Assembly (NCBI GenBank): GCA_002347565.1
Contig: DDXR01000009.1
Span: 1-31,461, forward strand
Direction: 5' to 3'
Length of the DNA stretch: 31,461 nucleotides
DNA from: a bacterium UBP2_UBA2255
GTDB taxonomy: Bacteria; Edwardsbacteria; AC1; EtOH8
Part shown: in pieces, positions 6,424-13,562 of the stretch
Numbering within the stretch: position 1 is the stretch's first letter
How the letters are laid out: every line of letters begins with the position of its first letter
Notes under the pieces: generated by a model
Told to the model about the DNA's origin: nothing
Databases searched by the model: none
The model's input: the letters and a program-made list of their open reading frames with translations, nothing else
Position numbers and translations under genes: made by a program

Positions 6424-6452
6424 AGTATATTTTAGGTTAAGGGAATTGTCAA
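6424..6452 (-). promoter_or_regulatory. Sigma-70-type promoter for the small lipoprotein
   Basis: On the minus strand: TTGACA (6452-6447), a 17-base spacer, TATACT (6429-6424). It is divergent from the promoter at 6492, with about 40 AT-rich bases between the two -35 boxes. Confidence 0.8.
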
Positions 6453-6491
6453 GTAAAATCTTAAAAAAAATAAAATAAATGTAAATAATGC

Positions 6492-6520
6492 TTGACAAGC
6501 CATGTGGAAAAATATACAAT
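6492..6520 (+). promoter_or_regulatory. Sigma-70-type promoter for the HTH-pilMNOPQ operon
   Basis: TTGACA (6492-6497), a 17-base spacer, TACAAT (6515-6520). Transcription would start near 6527, just before the phased repeats. No other promoter is evident before pilM, so it probably drives the whole pilus cluster. Confidence 0.8.
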
Positions 6521-6535
6521 ATGCAAAAGCAGGCA

Positions 6536-6580
6536 AACATCGCTTAACATCGCTAACTATCGGTAATCATCGTTATCGTA
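6536..6580 (+). promoter_or_regulatory. 10-bp-phased direct repeats, possible operator in the HTH gene leader
   Basis: ATCG occurs at 6539, 6549, 6559 and 6569 with exactly 10-base spacing, plus one more at 6575. Each sits in a similar decamer (ACATCGCTTA, ACATCGCTAA, CTATCGGTAA, TCATCGTTAT). The block lies between the promoter and the start codon of a BldC/excisionase-type protein. Proteins of that type can bind head-to-tail direct repeats of about this period, so autoregulation is plausible. Confidence 0.5.
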
Positions 6581-6600
6581 CTCTTTTAAGCGAGGAACAT

Positions 6601-6786
6601 ATGCCGATATCTACAAAGGAAATTGATTCCGCCAAGTTGTATACGGTGGCGGAGACCTGCCGCTTGCTGGCCATCACAGAACAGACGGTGCGCAAGCACC
6701 TGGCCCAGCGGCGCCTGATCGGCAAGAAGGTGGGCCGGCGCTGGATGCTGAAGGGCAGCGAGATCCAGAAGTTCATCGGGGAATAA
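6601..6786 (+). CDS. Excisionase/BldC-type winged helix-turn-helix DNA-binding protein
   Basis: 61 residues from ATG 6601 (GAGGA at 6592-6596); the frame extends to 6502 but that part overlaps the promoter. Residues 13-60 (L-Y-T-V-A-E-T-C-R-L-L-A-I-T-E-Q-T-V-R-K-H...) are a complete HTH_17/MerR-type winged helix: helix-turn-helix at about 16-35, the wing at G-K-K-V-G-R-R-W (41-48), and the closing S-E-I-Q-K-F-I helix. No effector or catalytic domain is present. It is separated from pilM by 35 bases in the same direction and shares the promoter at 6492. A regulator of its own operon, and therefore of the pilus genes, is the most economical reading. A leftover phage excisionase is the alternative, but no integrase is nearby. 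Confidence 0.8.
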   Translation: MPISTKEIDSAKLYTVAETCRLLAITEQTVRKHLAQRRLIGKKVGRRWMLKGSEIQKFIGE

Positions 6787-6821
6787 TTCAGCGACAATCA
6801 CTATAACGAGGTGCAGCGAAC

Positions 6822-7871
6822 ATGCTCTTCGGCAAGAAAGCGGCCACCGTCGGTCTGGACATCGGGAGCCACCAGATCAAAGTGGTGGAGGTCCAGAAGG
6901 GGGGCAAGGGCCACGCCCTGGTGAACTACGGCATCGCGCCCCTGCTGCCCGAGGCCATCGTCGAAGGCGAGATCATGGACCGGGGGCTGGTGATCGACAC
7001 CATAAAGACCCTGTTCGAGACCCGCAAGATCAAGAGCAACGAGGTGGTCTCGTCGGTGTCGGGACGAGGCGTGATCGTCAAGCGGATCCCGATGGATAAG
7101 ATGAAGGAGCAGGAGGCCCGCGAGCGGATCAAATGGGAGGCCGAGCAGCACATCCCGTTCGACATCGCCGACGTGGTGCTCGACTTCCAGATACTCAACC
7201 CGGACACCGGCAACAACCAGATGGAAGTGTCGCTGGTGGCGGCCAAGAACGAGACCATTAACGCCCACTTGGACCTGCTGGCGGGCGCCGGGCTCAACCC
7301 GGCGGTGCTGGACTACGGCGCCTTCGCGGTGCAGAACGCCTTCGAGCTGAACTACGCCGCCGCCCCGGACGAGATCATCGCCCTGGTGCACATCGGCGCC
7401 GACATCACGAACATCAACTTCGTCAAGGGCGCGATCCCCTTCTTCACCCGCGACCTGCCGGTGGCAGGCAACGCCTGCCTGCAGCTGATTCAGAAGAACT
7501 TGGGGCTGTCCTACGACCAGGCCTCCGAGCTGGTGCGCGGCGAGCAGGTGCAGGACGTCTCGGCCGAGTCCGCCGCCGAGGCCTTCAACGGATTCGCCGG
7601 TGATTTCGCCTCCCAGATCGAACGCACCCTGTCCTTCCTGGCCATGTCGGGCGGCGGCGAGAAAATGAACCGGATGTACCTGTCGGGGGGCGGCGCCCTG
7701 ATCCCGTCCCTGCAGCAGCACCTGGCCGACAAGTTCCAGATCCCGGTCGAGCTGTTCAACCCGCTCCAGAAACTGGCGTACGATCCCAACCTGTTCGGCG
7801 CCGCCGGCCCCGAGAAGGTGGCCCCGATCCTCACCTTAGCCGTTGGGCTGGGCATACGGGAGGTCAAATAA
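6822..7871 (+). CDS. pilM: Type IV pilus assembly protein PilM
   Basis: 349 residues, the usual length. It begins MLFGKKAATVGLDIGSHQIK, the actin-like (FtsA/SHS2) ATPase fold with the first phosphate loop G-L-D-I-G-S. L-V-H-I-G-A-D-I-T-N (near 189) is the second phosphate motif and Y-L-S-G-G-G-A (near 288) the adenosine motif. PilM is the cytoplasmic ring that binds the N-terminal peptide of PilN and couples the pilus motors to the inner-membrane complex. The stop overlaps the pilN start (TAATG), indicating translational coupling. It is second in the probable operon. Start ATG 6822 has GAGG nearby. Confidence 0.95.
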   Translation: MLFGKKAATVGLDIGSHQIKVVEVQKGGKGHALVNYGIAPLLPEAIVEGEIMDRGLVIDTIKTLFETRKIKSNEVVSSVSGRGVIVKRIPMDKMKEQEARERIKWEAEQHIPFDIADVVLDFQILNPDTGNNQMEVSLVAAKNETINAHLDLLAGAGLNPAVLDYGAFAVQNAFELNYAAAPDEIIALVHIGADITNINFVKGAIPFFTRDLPVAGNACLQLIQKNLGLSYDQASELVRGEQVQDVSAESAAEAFNGFAGDFASQIERTLSFLAMSGGGEKMNRMYLSGGGALIPSLQQHLADKFQIPVELFNPLQKLAYDPNLFGAAGPEKVAPILTLAVGLGIREVK

Positions 7872-8521
7872 TGCTGCAGATCAACCTCATCCGCGACCGC
7901 AAGATCGCCAAGGTGGCCGCGCCCAAGGGGGCGGCCGGCGGCGGCTTCCGCATCCCCATCCCCAGCATCCCCGGGCTGCACCTGGGCCTGGTGTTCTCGT
8001 CGCTGGCGTTCCTGGTCGCCGCGGTGGTGGTGATCGTGGCATTCACCACCCAGCGGGCCACCATCGGCCAGCTGCGGGGCAAGATCGACCAGTACAACGC
8101 CGAGCTGGCCAAGCTGGCCGGGCCCAAGCGCCTGGTCGACGAGTTCATCCAGAAGCAGGCCGACCTCAACACCAAGCTTTCCGAGATCAGCTCGGTCGAC
8201 CAGGGACGGTACAAACTGGTGCGTCTGATGGACGGGCTGTCGCAGTCCTTGGTGGACAACGTGTGGCTGACCTCGTTCAACGAGGACGGGTCGACCCTCA
8301 AGATTGACTGCCTGACGTTCTCCAACCTGATCGTGGCCGATCTGATGGAAAAGATGAAAGCCACCGGGTATTTCACCAGCGTGGAGCTGTCCCAGACCGA
8401 GAAGACGCTGGTCGAGGGGCGGGAGGTGGTCAAGTTCAGCCTGACCGCCGGCATCAACCCCAACCCGCCCGACAGCCTTACCACCAACCAGACGGCCGCC
8501 GCCGGGAGGGCACAACGATGA
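7871..8521 (+). CDS. pilN: Type IV pilus inner-membrane alignment protein PilN
   Basis: 216 residues. The short cytoplasmic N-terminus has I-N-L-I-R-D-R-K, the conserved PilN peptide (family I-N-L-L/I-x-x-R) that docks onto PilM. A Gly/Ile/Pro-rich insert (K-G-A-A-G-G-G-F-R-I-P-I-P) precedes the single membrane helix at about 38-60. It is followed by a coiled region (about 60-105) and a periplasmic alpha/beta domain. The C-terminal tail (PNPPDSLTTNQTAAAGRAQR) is low complexity. The start overlaps the pilM stop and its stop overlaps the pilO start (ATGA), so the three are tightly coupled. Confidence 0.9.
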   Translation: MLQINLIRDRKIAKVAAPKGAAGGGFRIPIPSIPGLHLGLVFSSLAFLVAAVVVIVAFTTQRATIGQLRGKIDQYNAELAKLAGPKRLVDEFIQKQADLNTKLSEISSVDQGRYKLVRLMDGLSQSLVDNVWLTSFNEDGSTLKIDCLTFSNLIVADLMEKMKATGYFTSVELSQTEKTLVEGREVVKFSLTAGINPNPPDSLTTNQTAAAGRAQR

Positions 8522-9111
8522 ACTTCAAAGACCCCAAGATCCAGATCAGCATCGGGCTGGTGGTGCTGACGCTCGCCCTGCTGGGGCTGTTCTTCAAGTT
8601 CAGCTATCAGCCGGCCAGCCAGCGCATCGCCCAACTGTCCGCCGACGAGAGCCGGCTGCGCCAGGAGCTGGACCAGGTGCGGACCGCGGTGGCCAAGCTG
8701 CAGGAACTGGAGCAGCAGTACCGGAATCTGGAGAAGAAATGGGCCCAGGCCCAGAAGCTGCTGCCCACCGACAAGGAGATCCCCAGCCTGCTGAAGCAGA
8801 TCACCAACGCCGGGATCGAGGCCCAGATCAAGTTCGTCATCTTCAAGCCGGGACAGCCGGCCAACGCCACCGCGCTGTCGCAGTCGATCCCGGTGAACAT
8901 CACCGTGATCGGCAATTACCAGCAGATCGCGGTGTTCCTCAACAACCTGGGGAACCTGCCCCGGATCGTCATCCCGTCAAACCTGAAACTGGTCCCCACG
9001 ACCGAGGATCCGGCCCGGATCATCAAGGCCGACCTGGTGGCGACCACCTACGTCTTCAAATCAGGAGGTGCTCAGAGTGCGCAACCGACGACCACCCGTC
9101 GCGTCCAGTAG
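8518..9111 (+). CDS. pilO: Type IV pilus inner-membrane alignment protein PilO
   Basis: 197 residues. A short cytoplasmic N-terminus is followed by one membrane helix (about 12-29), a coiled coil (about 35-80, with ADESRLRQELDQVRTAVAKL), and a periplasmic ferredoxin-like domain containing L-L-P-T-D-K-E-I-P-S-L-L and V-I-G-N-Y-Q-Q-I-A-V-F-L-N-N-L-G-N-L-P-R-I-V, both characteristic of PilO. It pairs with PilN in the periplasm and contacts PilP. Its 3' end overlaps the pilP ribosome site and start. Confidence 0.92.
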   Translation: MNFKDPKIQISIGLVVLTLALLGLFFKFSYQPASQRIAQLSADESRLRQELDQVRTAVAKLQELEQQYRNLEKKWAQAQKLLPTDKEIPSLLKQITNAGIEAQIKFVIFKPGQPANATALSQSIPVNITVIGNYQQIAVFLNNLGNLPRIVIPSNLKLVPTTEDPARIIKADLVATTYVFKSGGAQSAQPTTTRRVQ

Positions 9112-9559
9112 CCTGGGCGCCATCCTGGCCGCCCTGCTGTTGGCCGGCGTCTGCCACGGGGCCGAGACCGCCCCGGTGCCCGCCGCGGGCTCGGCCGCCC
9201 AGCCCGCCGAGTCGGACACCCTGTTCCGCAAGGAGAGCTATAGCTACCGCTCGCTGGGCCGGCGCGACCCGTTCCGCTCGTTGGTTTCGAAGAAGGGAGA
9301 GGGCAGCGGGGAGACCGATGTCAGCACGCTTGACGCCAGCAACGTCACCCTCACCGGCATCATCTGGGGCCCGGCCGGCAAGCTGGCGCTGGTGCACGAC
9401 ACCCAGGGCGTGGGCTACGTGCTGAAAGCCGGCGACAAGATCATCGGGGGCGCCGTCTACGCCATCACCGACACCTCGGTCGTTTTCGAGCAGGGCGACC
9501 CCGGGAACACCGTCAAGTTCATCGTACCGCTAACTAAAAAAGACAGCCGGAGGAAGTGA
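9077..9559 (+). CDS. pilP: Type IV pilus lipoprotein-type protein PilP
   Basis: 160 residues from GTG 9077. AGGAGG (9063-9068) sits eight bases before this GTG, which decides the start over the GTG at 9068 that overlaps the ribosome site. The signal segment (L-G-A-I-L-A-A-L-L-L-A-G-V-C) ends at a Cys followed by H-G-A-E, so lipid attachment is possible, though the lipobox (A-G-V-C) is not ideal. The linker is Ala/Pro-rich. R-R-D-P-F-R-S-L is the conserved PilP entry (R-D-P-F), followed by a beta-sandwich (NVTLTGIIWGPAGKLALVHD region, then G-Y-V-L-K-A-G-D-K-I-I-G). PilP bridges PilNO to the N0 domain of the PilQ secretin. Confidence 0.9.
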   Translation: MRNRRPPVASSSLGAILAALLLAGVCHGAETAPVPAAGSAAQPAESDTLFRKESYSYRSLGRRDPFRSLVSKKGEGSGETDVSTLDASNVTLTGIIWGPAGKLALVHDTQGVGYVLKAGDKIIGGAVYAITDTSVVFEQGDPGNTVKFIVPLTKKDSRRK

Positions 9560-9560
9560 A

Positions 9561-11474
9561 ATGCGATCCCGTATCAGCAGCGCGTGCCTGGCGCTGGCCT
9601 TGGTCATGCTGTGCCAGCCCCTGACGGCCGCCAAGATCTCCGACATCGTGGTCAAGAAGGCCGAGGGGGTCACCCAGGTCCTGATTTACGGGGATGACAT
9701 CCTCAACTACAGCGACTACGTCCTGTCGAAGCCCGACCGCCTGGTGCTGGACGTCAAGGGAGCGACCTTCGCCTTCGGCAACAAGACGTTCGCTCTCAAC
9801 CGCGGCGGCATCACCGCGATCAGCACCACCCAGTTCGACCGCGAGGGAGGCATCGCCCGGATCGTGATCGAGATGGCGGTCAAGCCCTCCTACCTGACGA
9901 TGCAGGAGGAGAACGACCTGATCGTGGCCCTGACCACCAAGGACACCTCGCCGTTCGCCGAATGGAAAGCGGCGTCGGCCGAGGTGGCGGTGGCCGTGGC
10001 CACACCGCCGCCGGCCGCGCCCGCTCCGTCCCAGCCGGTGGTCCCGCCGCCGGTCGAGGAGCGGCCCGCGGCGCCCAGCGCGCCGGCGACGGCAGCGCCG
10101 GCCGCTCCGGCGCCGGCCCCGGTGGTCGAGGAGCTTCCGGCGGCGCCCAGCGCGCCGGCGATCGCGGCTCCGGCGGCTCCCGCACCGGCACCCACGCGAC
10201 CCACCCCGCCGCCCGTGATCGAGGAGCGTCCGGTGATGGCCGCGGCCACGCCGGCCCCGGCCTATGCCGAGACGCCCAAGCCGGCCTACCAGGCGGCCAC
10301 CACCCGTCCCCGGGGCCTGGCCGGCGGCGGCCTGGTGTCGATGGACTTGGAGAACGCGGACATCGTGACGGTGCTGCGGGCCATGGCCCAGTACAGCAGG
10401 CGCAACCTGATCGTCGGCGTCGACGTCAAGGGCTCGGTCAGCATGACCCTGCACAACGTTTCCTGGGGGCGGGCCTTCGAGGAGCTGGTGCGGGCCGCCG
10501 GCCTGGGGTACGCCGAGGAGAGCGGGATCATCAGGGTCGGCACCGCTGCCAAGATGATCGACGAGGTGAAGAACCGGGCGCAGAGCCAGGACCTGATGAC
10601 CCAGGTCTACCGCATCGAGTACGCCATCGCCAGCGAACTGACCGGATCGCTGGCCAAGCAGCTGTCGGAGCGCGGCTCGGTGCTGATCGACACCCGGTCC
10701 AACTCGCTGGTGGTCACCGACGTCTCCTACAAGCACGACGAGGTGCTGCAGCTGATCCGGATCCTCGACACCCCGACGCCGCAGGTGGAGATCATGGCCC
10801 GGATCGTCGACATCGACATCGACGCCTCCAAGGACCTGGGCATCAACTGGTCGGTCAGCAACGTGGCCAACTACGACTACAATGCCAGGATGGACAAGGT
10901 GTCGGTGCCCCAGCTGCTGCCGACCGGCGACCGGCCGACGGTGCAGGTGGGCACCATCCGTTCCTTTGCCATGCTGGACGCCACCATCACCGCCCTGGAG
11001 ACCAGTCGCAAGGCCAACACCATCTCCAACCCGCGGATCACCGCTGTCAACAACAAGGAAGCCAAGATCATCGGCGGCAAGAAAATCCCGATCTCGCTGC
11101 GCGACCAGAGCGGCAACGCCGTCACCCAGCTCTATACCATCGGCATGATCCTGACCACCACGCCGCACATTAACTCGGCCAACAACATCACCCTCGAGGT
11201 CAAGACCGAGATCTCCGACATCGACCCGACCTCCTCGGCCCTGGGCGGGATCGTGATCCTGACCAACGAGGCCACCACCCAGATCGTCCTCAACGACGGC
11301 GAGACTGCGGTGATCGGCGGGCTCGTCCAGACCAAGACCGGCAAGTCGATGAAGGGGGTCCCGATCCTGATGAACATCCCGTTCATCGGCGCGCTGTTCC
11401 GCACCACCACCACCTCGACCGCCAAGCGCGAGATCCTGATCTTCCTGACGCCGCACCTGATCAGGAATTCCTGA
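9561..11474 (+). CDS. pilQ: Type IV pilus outer-membrane secretin PilQ
   Basis: 637 residues. A signal peptide (about 1-23) is followed by one AMIN domain (about 26-125), which in relatives binds peptidoglycan. A Pro/Ala-rich linker (about 140-250) contains a near-exact 24-residue repeat (165-188, 189-212). Next come an N0/STN domain (about 256-330), one secretin N domain (about 345-405) and the secretin core (about 465-637) with V-P-I-L-M-N-I-P-F-I-G-A-L-F and the closing I-L-I-F-L-T-P-H-L-I. It forms the channel through which the pilus leaves the cell. It begins one base after the pilP stop, with GGAGGA upstream. Only one AMIN domain and one N domain make it shorter than many PilQ proteins. 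Confidence 0.95.
   Translation: MRSRISSACLALALVMLCQPLTAAKISDIVVKKAEGVTQVLIYGDDILNYSDYVLSKPDRLVLDVKGATFAFGNKTFALNRGGITAISTTQFDREGGIARIVIEMAVKPSYLTMQEENDLIVALTTKDTSPFAEWKAASAEVAVAVATPPPAAPAPSQPVVPPPVEERPAAPSAPATAAPAAPAPAPVVEELPAAPSAPAIAAPAAPAPAPTRPTPPPVIEERPVMAAATPAPAYAETPKPAYQAATTRPRGLAGGGLVSMDLENADIVTVLRAMAQYSRRNLIVGVDVKGSVSMTLHNVSWGRAFEELVRAAGLGYAEESGIIRVGTAAKMIDEVKNRAQSQDLMTQVYRIEYAIASELTGSLAKQLSERGSVLIDTRSNSLVVTDVSYKHDEVLQLIRILDTPTPQVEIMARIVDIDIDASKDLGINWSVSNVANYDYNARMDKVSVPQLLPTGDRPTVQVGTIRSFAMLDATITALETSRKANTISNPRITAVNNKEAKIIGGKKIPISLRDQSGNAVTQLYTIGMILTTTPHINSANNITLEVKTEISDIDPTSSALGGIVILTNEATTQIVLNDGETAVIGGLVQTKTGKSMKGVPILMNIPFIGALFRTTTTSTAKREILIFLTPHLIRNS
10053..10196 (+). repeat. Tandem duplication of 72 bases inside the PilQ linker
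   Basis: Two adjacent in-frame units encode V-E-E-R-P-A-A-P-S-A-P-A-T-A-A-P-A-A-P-A and then V-E-E-L-P-A-A-P-S-A-P-A-I-A-A-P-A-A-P-A, both ending P-A-P. The bases differ at several third positions, so the duplication is not recent. A further V-I-E-E-R-P follows. Linker length may vary between relatives. Confidence 0.65.
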
Positions 11475-11501
11475 CCGAGCGGCCGGGCCGCCCCAAAAAA
11501 G

Positions 11502-11529
11502 ATCGTCCCGAACATCGGTTCGGGACGAT
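11502..11529. terminator. Rho-independent terminator between pilQ and rpsT
   Basis: ATCGTCCCGAAC (11502-11513), loop ATCG, GTTCGGGACGAT (11518-11529). Six A upstream (11495-11500) become a T-run on the minus strand, so it is strongest for rpsT; plus-strand pilQ transcripts meet the same hairpin followed by TCTATTT. Confidence 0.9.
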
Positions 11530-11550
11530 TCTATTTCGCGGGGAGGCGTC

Positions 11551-11829
11551 TCAGGCGCGGCTTTTGTTGGCCAGCCGGGCCAGCCGCGACTTGCGGCGGG
11601 CGGCCGCCCGCTTGTGGAGCACGCCCTTCTTGGCGGCCCGGTCGATCTGGCGGTAGGCGTCGGGTAGCATGGCGGCGCCCTGCCCGGCCGCCGCCTGCAT
11701 CTTCTTGACGGTCGACCCGATGGACGACTTGGCGGCGCGGTTGCGGGAGCGCCGGCGGACCGCCTGCCGGGCCTGCTTCTGGGCCGACCGGTTGCGCTTG
11801 GAGACGGATTTCTTCTTGAGTTCAGCCAC
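11551..11829 (-). CDS. rpsT: Small ribosomal subunit protein bS20
   Basis: 92 residues from a GTG start (11829-11827), with GGAGG (11841-11837) seven bases upstream. The sequence MAELKKKSVSKRNRSAQKQA... is very basic and helical, with the S20 features K-R-x-R-x-x-x-x-x-R and, near the end, K-G-V-L-H-K-R-A-A-A-R-R-K-S-R-L. It binds 16S rRNA in the body of the 30S subunit. It has its own promoter and terminator and is transcribed towards the pilus operon. A GTG start is common for rpsT-type genes and may lower expression. Confidence 0.95.
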   Translation of the reverse strand: MAELKKKSVSKRNRSAQKQARQAVRRRSRNRAAKSSIGSTVKKMQAAAGQGAAMLPDAYRQIDRAAKKGVLHKRAAARRKSRLARLANKSRA

Positions 11830-11883
11830 GGGGATACCTCCACACTATTGCGAATCTGTATTTTGTGCTTTACAAAACAACTA

Positions 11884-11912
11884 AAAATATCATATCATAC
11901 ACCCAAAGTCAA
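11884..11912 (-). promoter_or_regulatory. Probable promoter of rpsT
   Basis: On the minus strand: TTGACT (11912-11907), a 17-base spacer, TATTTT (11889-11884), in an AT-rich gap. The leader would be about 45-50 bases. Confidence 0.5.
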
Positions 11913-11976
11913 GATGAATGTTCGCCGTCGGCGGGCGTTCGCGACCAATCCCTGACCAATGGAGACCGAGCGATTG

Positions 11977-12702
11977 ATGGATAGAGCCGAAGCCAAACGG
12001 ATCATCGAGGCCCTGCTGTTCGCCACCGACGCGCCGCTGTCGGTCCAGAAGCTGCGCGCCATCGTGGGCCACATCGACGGGAAGATCCTGCGCCAGCTGG
12101 CGGCTGAGCTGCAGCAGGAGTACGAGCGCGACGGGCACAGTTTCGCCCTGGTCGAAGTCGGGGGAGGGTTCCAGATCTACACCAGGCCCGACTACGCCAA
12201 GTGGGTGCAGGAGCTGTTCCGGGGCAAGCGGGCCGCCAAGCTGACGGCAGCGGCGTTGGAATCTCTGGCCATCGTGGCCTACAAGCAGCCGATCATCAAG
12301 GCCGACATCGAGGTGATCCGGGGCGTCAACGTGGAGGGCGTGGTGGCCACGCTGCTGGAGCGCAACCTCGTCCAGGTGGTGGGCCGCGACGCCAGGCCGG
12401 GGCGGCCCCTGCTGTACGGCACCACGCCCGAATTCTTGCGCTATTTCGGCCTGACGTCCCTGTCCGACCTGCCGAAGATCGAGGAGCTGGAGGAGTACCT
12501 GAAGGCCAAGGAGGCGGAACGCGAACGGATGGACGCCGAGATCGACCAGGAGCTGAAACAGTACCAGGCGCAGCACTACGGCTCGCAGGAGGAGGTTCCG
12601 TTTGTCGGGGCCGATCCCGGGGCGGACGGGCCGGGGGAACCTGACGGCAACTGGGACGCGGACCAGTCCGGCCCGGCCGATAGCGCGACCGGGGACGCCT
12701 GA
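11977..12702 (+). CDS. scpB: Segregation and condensation protein B
   Basis: 241 residues from ATG 11977. An ATG at 11959 is possible, but nothing like a ribosome site precedes it, whereas GGAGACCGAG lies before 11977 and the protein then starts close to I-I-E-A-L-L-F, as in relatives. ScpB is two winged-helix domains: about 5-85 and about 90-170, the second with A-L-E-S-L-A-I-V-A-Y-K-Q-P-I and R-P-L-L-Y-G-T-T-P-E-F-L-R-Y-F-G-L, both hallmark segments. It forms the kleisin complex with ScpA and SMC that organises the chromosome. The C-terminal 60 residues are acidic and disordered. ScpA is not adjacent here. Confidence 0.93.
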   Translation: MDRAEAKRIIEALLFATDAPLSVQKLRAIVGHIDGKILRQLAAELQQEYERDGHSFALVEVGGGFQIYTRPDYAKWVQELFRGKRAAKLTAAALESLAIVAYKQPIIKADIEVIRGVNVEGVVATLLERNLVQVVGRDARPGRPLLYGTTPEFLRYFGLTSLSDLPKIEELEEYLKAKEAERERMDAEIDQELKQYQAQHYGSQEEVPFVGADPGADGPGEPDGNWDADQSGPADSATGDA

Positions 12703-12758
12703 GGGGGCGCCGACCGTCCCTGCCCGCGGCCAGGTCGAAACCCAGCGGCCAGGAACGA

Positions 12759-13562
12759 TCAGCCCAGGGGATGGACCTTGAGCCGGATCATCCTGGCCGG
12801 CGTGCCCTCGGCCACCTCGCAGGAGACGCTCCCCAAGCGGAAGCGCTCCCCGGGGGTCGGGATGCGTTGCAGCCGCTCCAGCACCAGGCCGGCCACGGTC
12901 CGCGCCTTGGAGGGCGCGGTGCATCCGGTCAGCTCCCGGAACTTGTCCAGCGGCATGTCGGCGTCGACTATCACCGCCCTGCCGCCGGCAGGGCGGTGAT
13001 AGCGCCGTTCCCGGTCGAGCTCATCGCGCATCTCGCCGACGATCTCCTCCACCAAGTCCTCGGCGGTCACCAGCCCGCCGGGTGCGCCGTACTCGTCGAT
13101 CACCACCGCTACCGAGATCTTGCGCTTGCGGAACTCGGTCAGGGCGGCGGTGACGCTCATCGTGCCGGGGAAGAAATGGGGCAGGCGGATGAACTCCACC
13201 GCCCGCAGGTTCTTCGCCGGCTTGTGCCACAGGCGCAGCAGCTCCTTGACGTGGATGATACCGACGATGTTGTCGGGGTCGTCCTCGTACACCGGCAGCC
13301 GGGAGAACCCGGCCCGCAGGTAGCAGTCGACGATGCGGGAGATCGGGGCCGAGGCCTCGACCGCGACCACCGCTGCCTTGGGGATCATCACCGCCGCAAG
13401 CGGCCGGTCCGACAGCGACAGGATGCGCTGCAACATCCGCCCCTCGTCCCCTCCGATCACGCCCTGGACCGCCGCCCGCGAGATCAGGAGGTGCAGGGAG
13501 TCGAGGGTCGGCTCAGGATCCCTTGACGCGGCGCGGCGCAGCCGTGCGAGCAGTTCGATCAT
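12759..13562 (-). CDS. CorC/HlyC-type protein: two CBS domains plus transporter-associated domain
   Basis: 267 residues starting at 13562, where ATG overlaps the TGA of the upstream DUF502 gene (ATGA). The frame is open further upstream but that part is only the shadow of the DUF502 gene. The N-terminal 45 residues resemble the segment before the CBS pair in CorC (G-V-I-G-G-D-E-G-R-M-L-Q-R-I-L). Two CBS repeats span about 50-170, including F-S-R-L-P-V-Y-E-D-D-P-D-N-I-V-G-I-I-H and A-V-V-I-D-E-Y-G-A-P-G-G-L-V-T. A CorC_HlyC domain follows (about 190-265). The membrane DUF21 domain of larger relatives is absent. CorC proteins are tied to magnesium/cobalt handling. A 35-base palindrome lies in the coding region between the two parts. 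Confidence 0.88.
   Translation of the reverse strand: MIELLARLRRAASRDPEPTLDSLHLLISRAAVQGVIGGDEGRMLQRILSLSDRPLAAVMIPKAAVVAVEASAPISRIVDCYLRAGFSRLPVYEDDPDNIVGIIHVKELLRLWHKPAKNLRAVEFIRLPHFFPGTMSVTAALTEFRKRKISVAVVIDEYGAPGGLVTAEDLVEEIVGEMRDELDRERRYHRPAGGRAVIVDADMPLDKFRELTGCTAPSKARTVAGLVLERLQRIPTPGERFRLGSVSCEVAEGTPARMIRLKVHPLG
12968..13002. repeat. 35-bp inverted repeat inside the CorC-like coding region
   Basis: Arms of 16 bases (12968-12983 and 12987-13002) match perfectly around GCC. On the coding strand it encodes Y-H-R-P-A-G-G-R-A-V-I in the linker between the CBS pair and the CorC_HlyC domain. An RNA hairpin in the message, or a palindromic element inserted in frame, would explain it. Confidence 0.85.

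Noticed and set aside
6536..6580. CRISPR array
   Set aside because: The repeats are only about 10 bases with no spacers of CRISPR size; they fit an operator better.
9534..11843. Minus-strand open frame of 769 codons
   Set aside because: It lies opposite pilQ, with highly repetitive Gly/Arg/His/Asp composition typical of antisense frames in GC-rich DNA.
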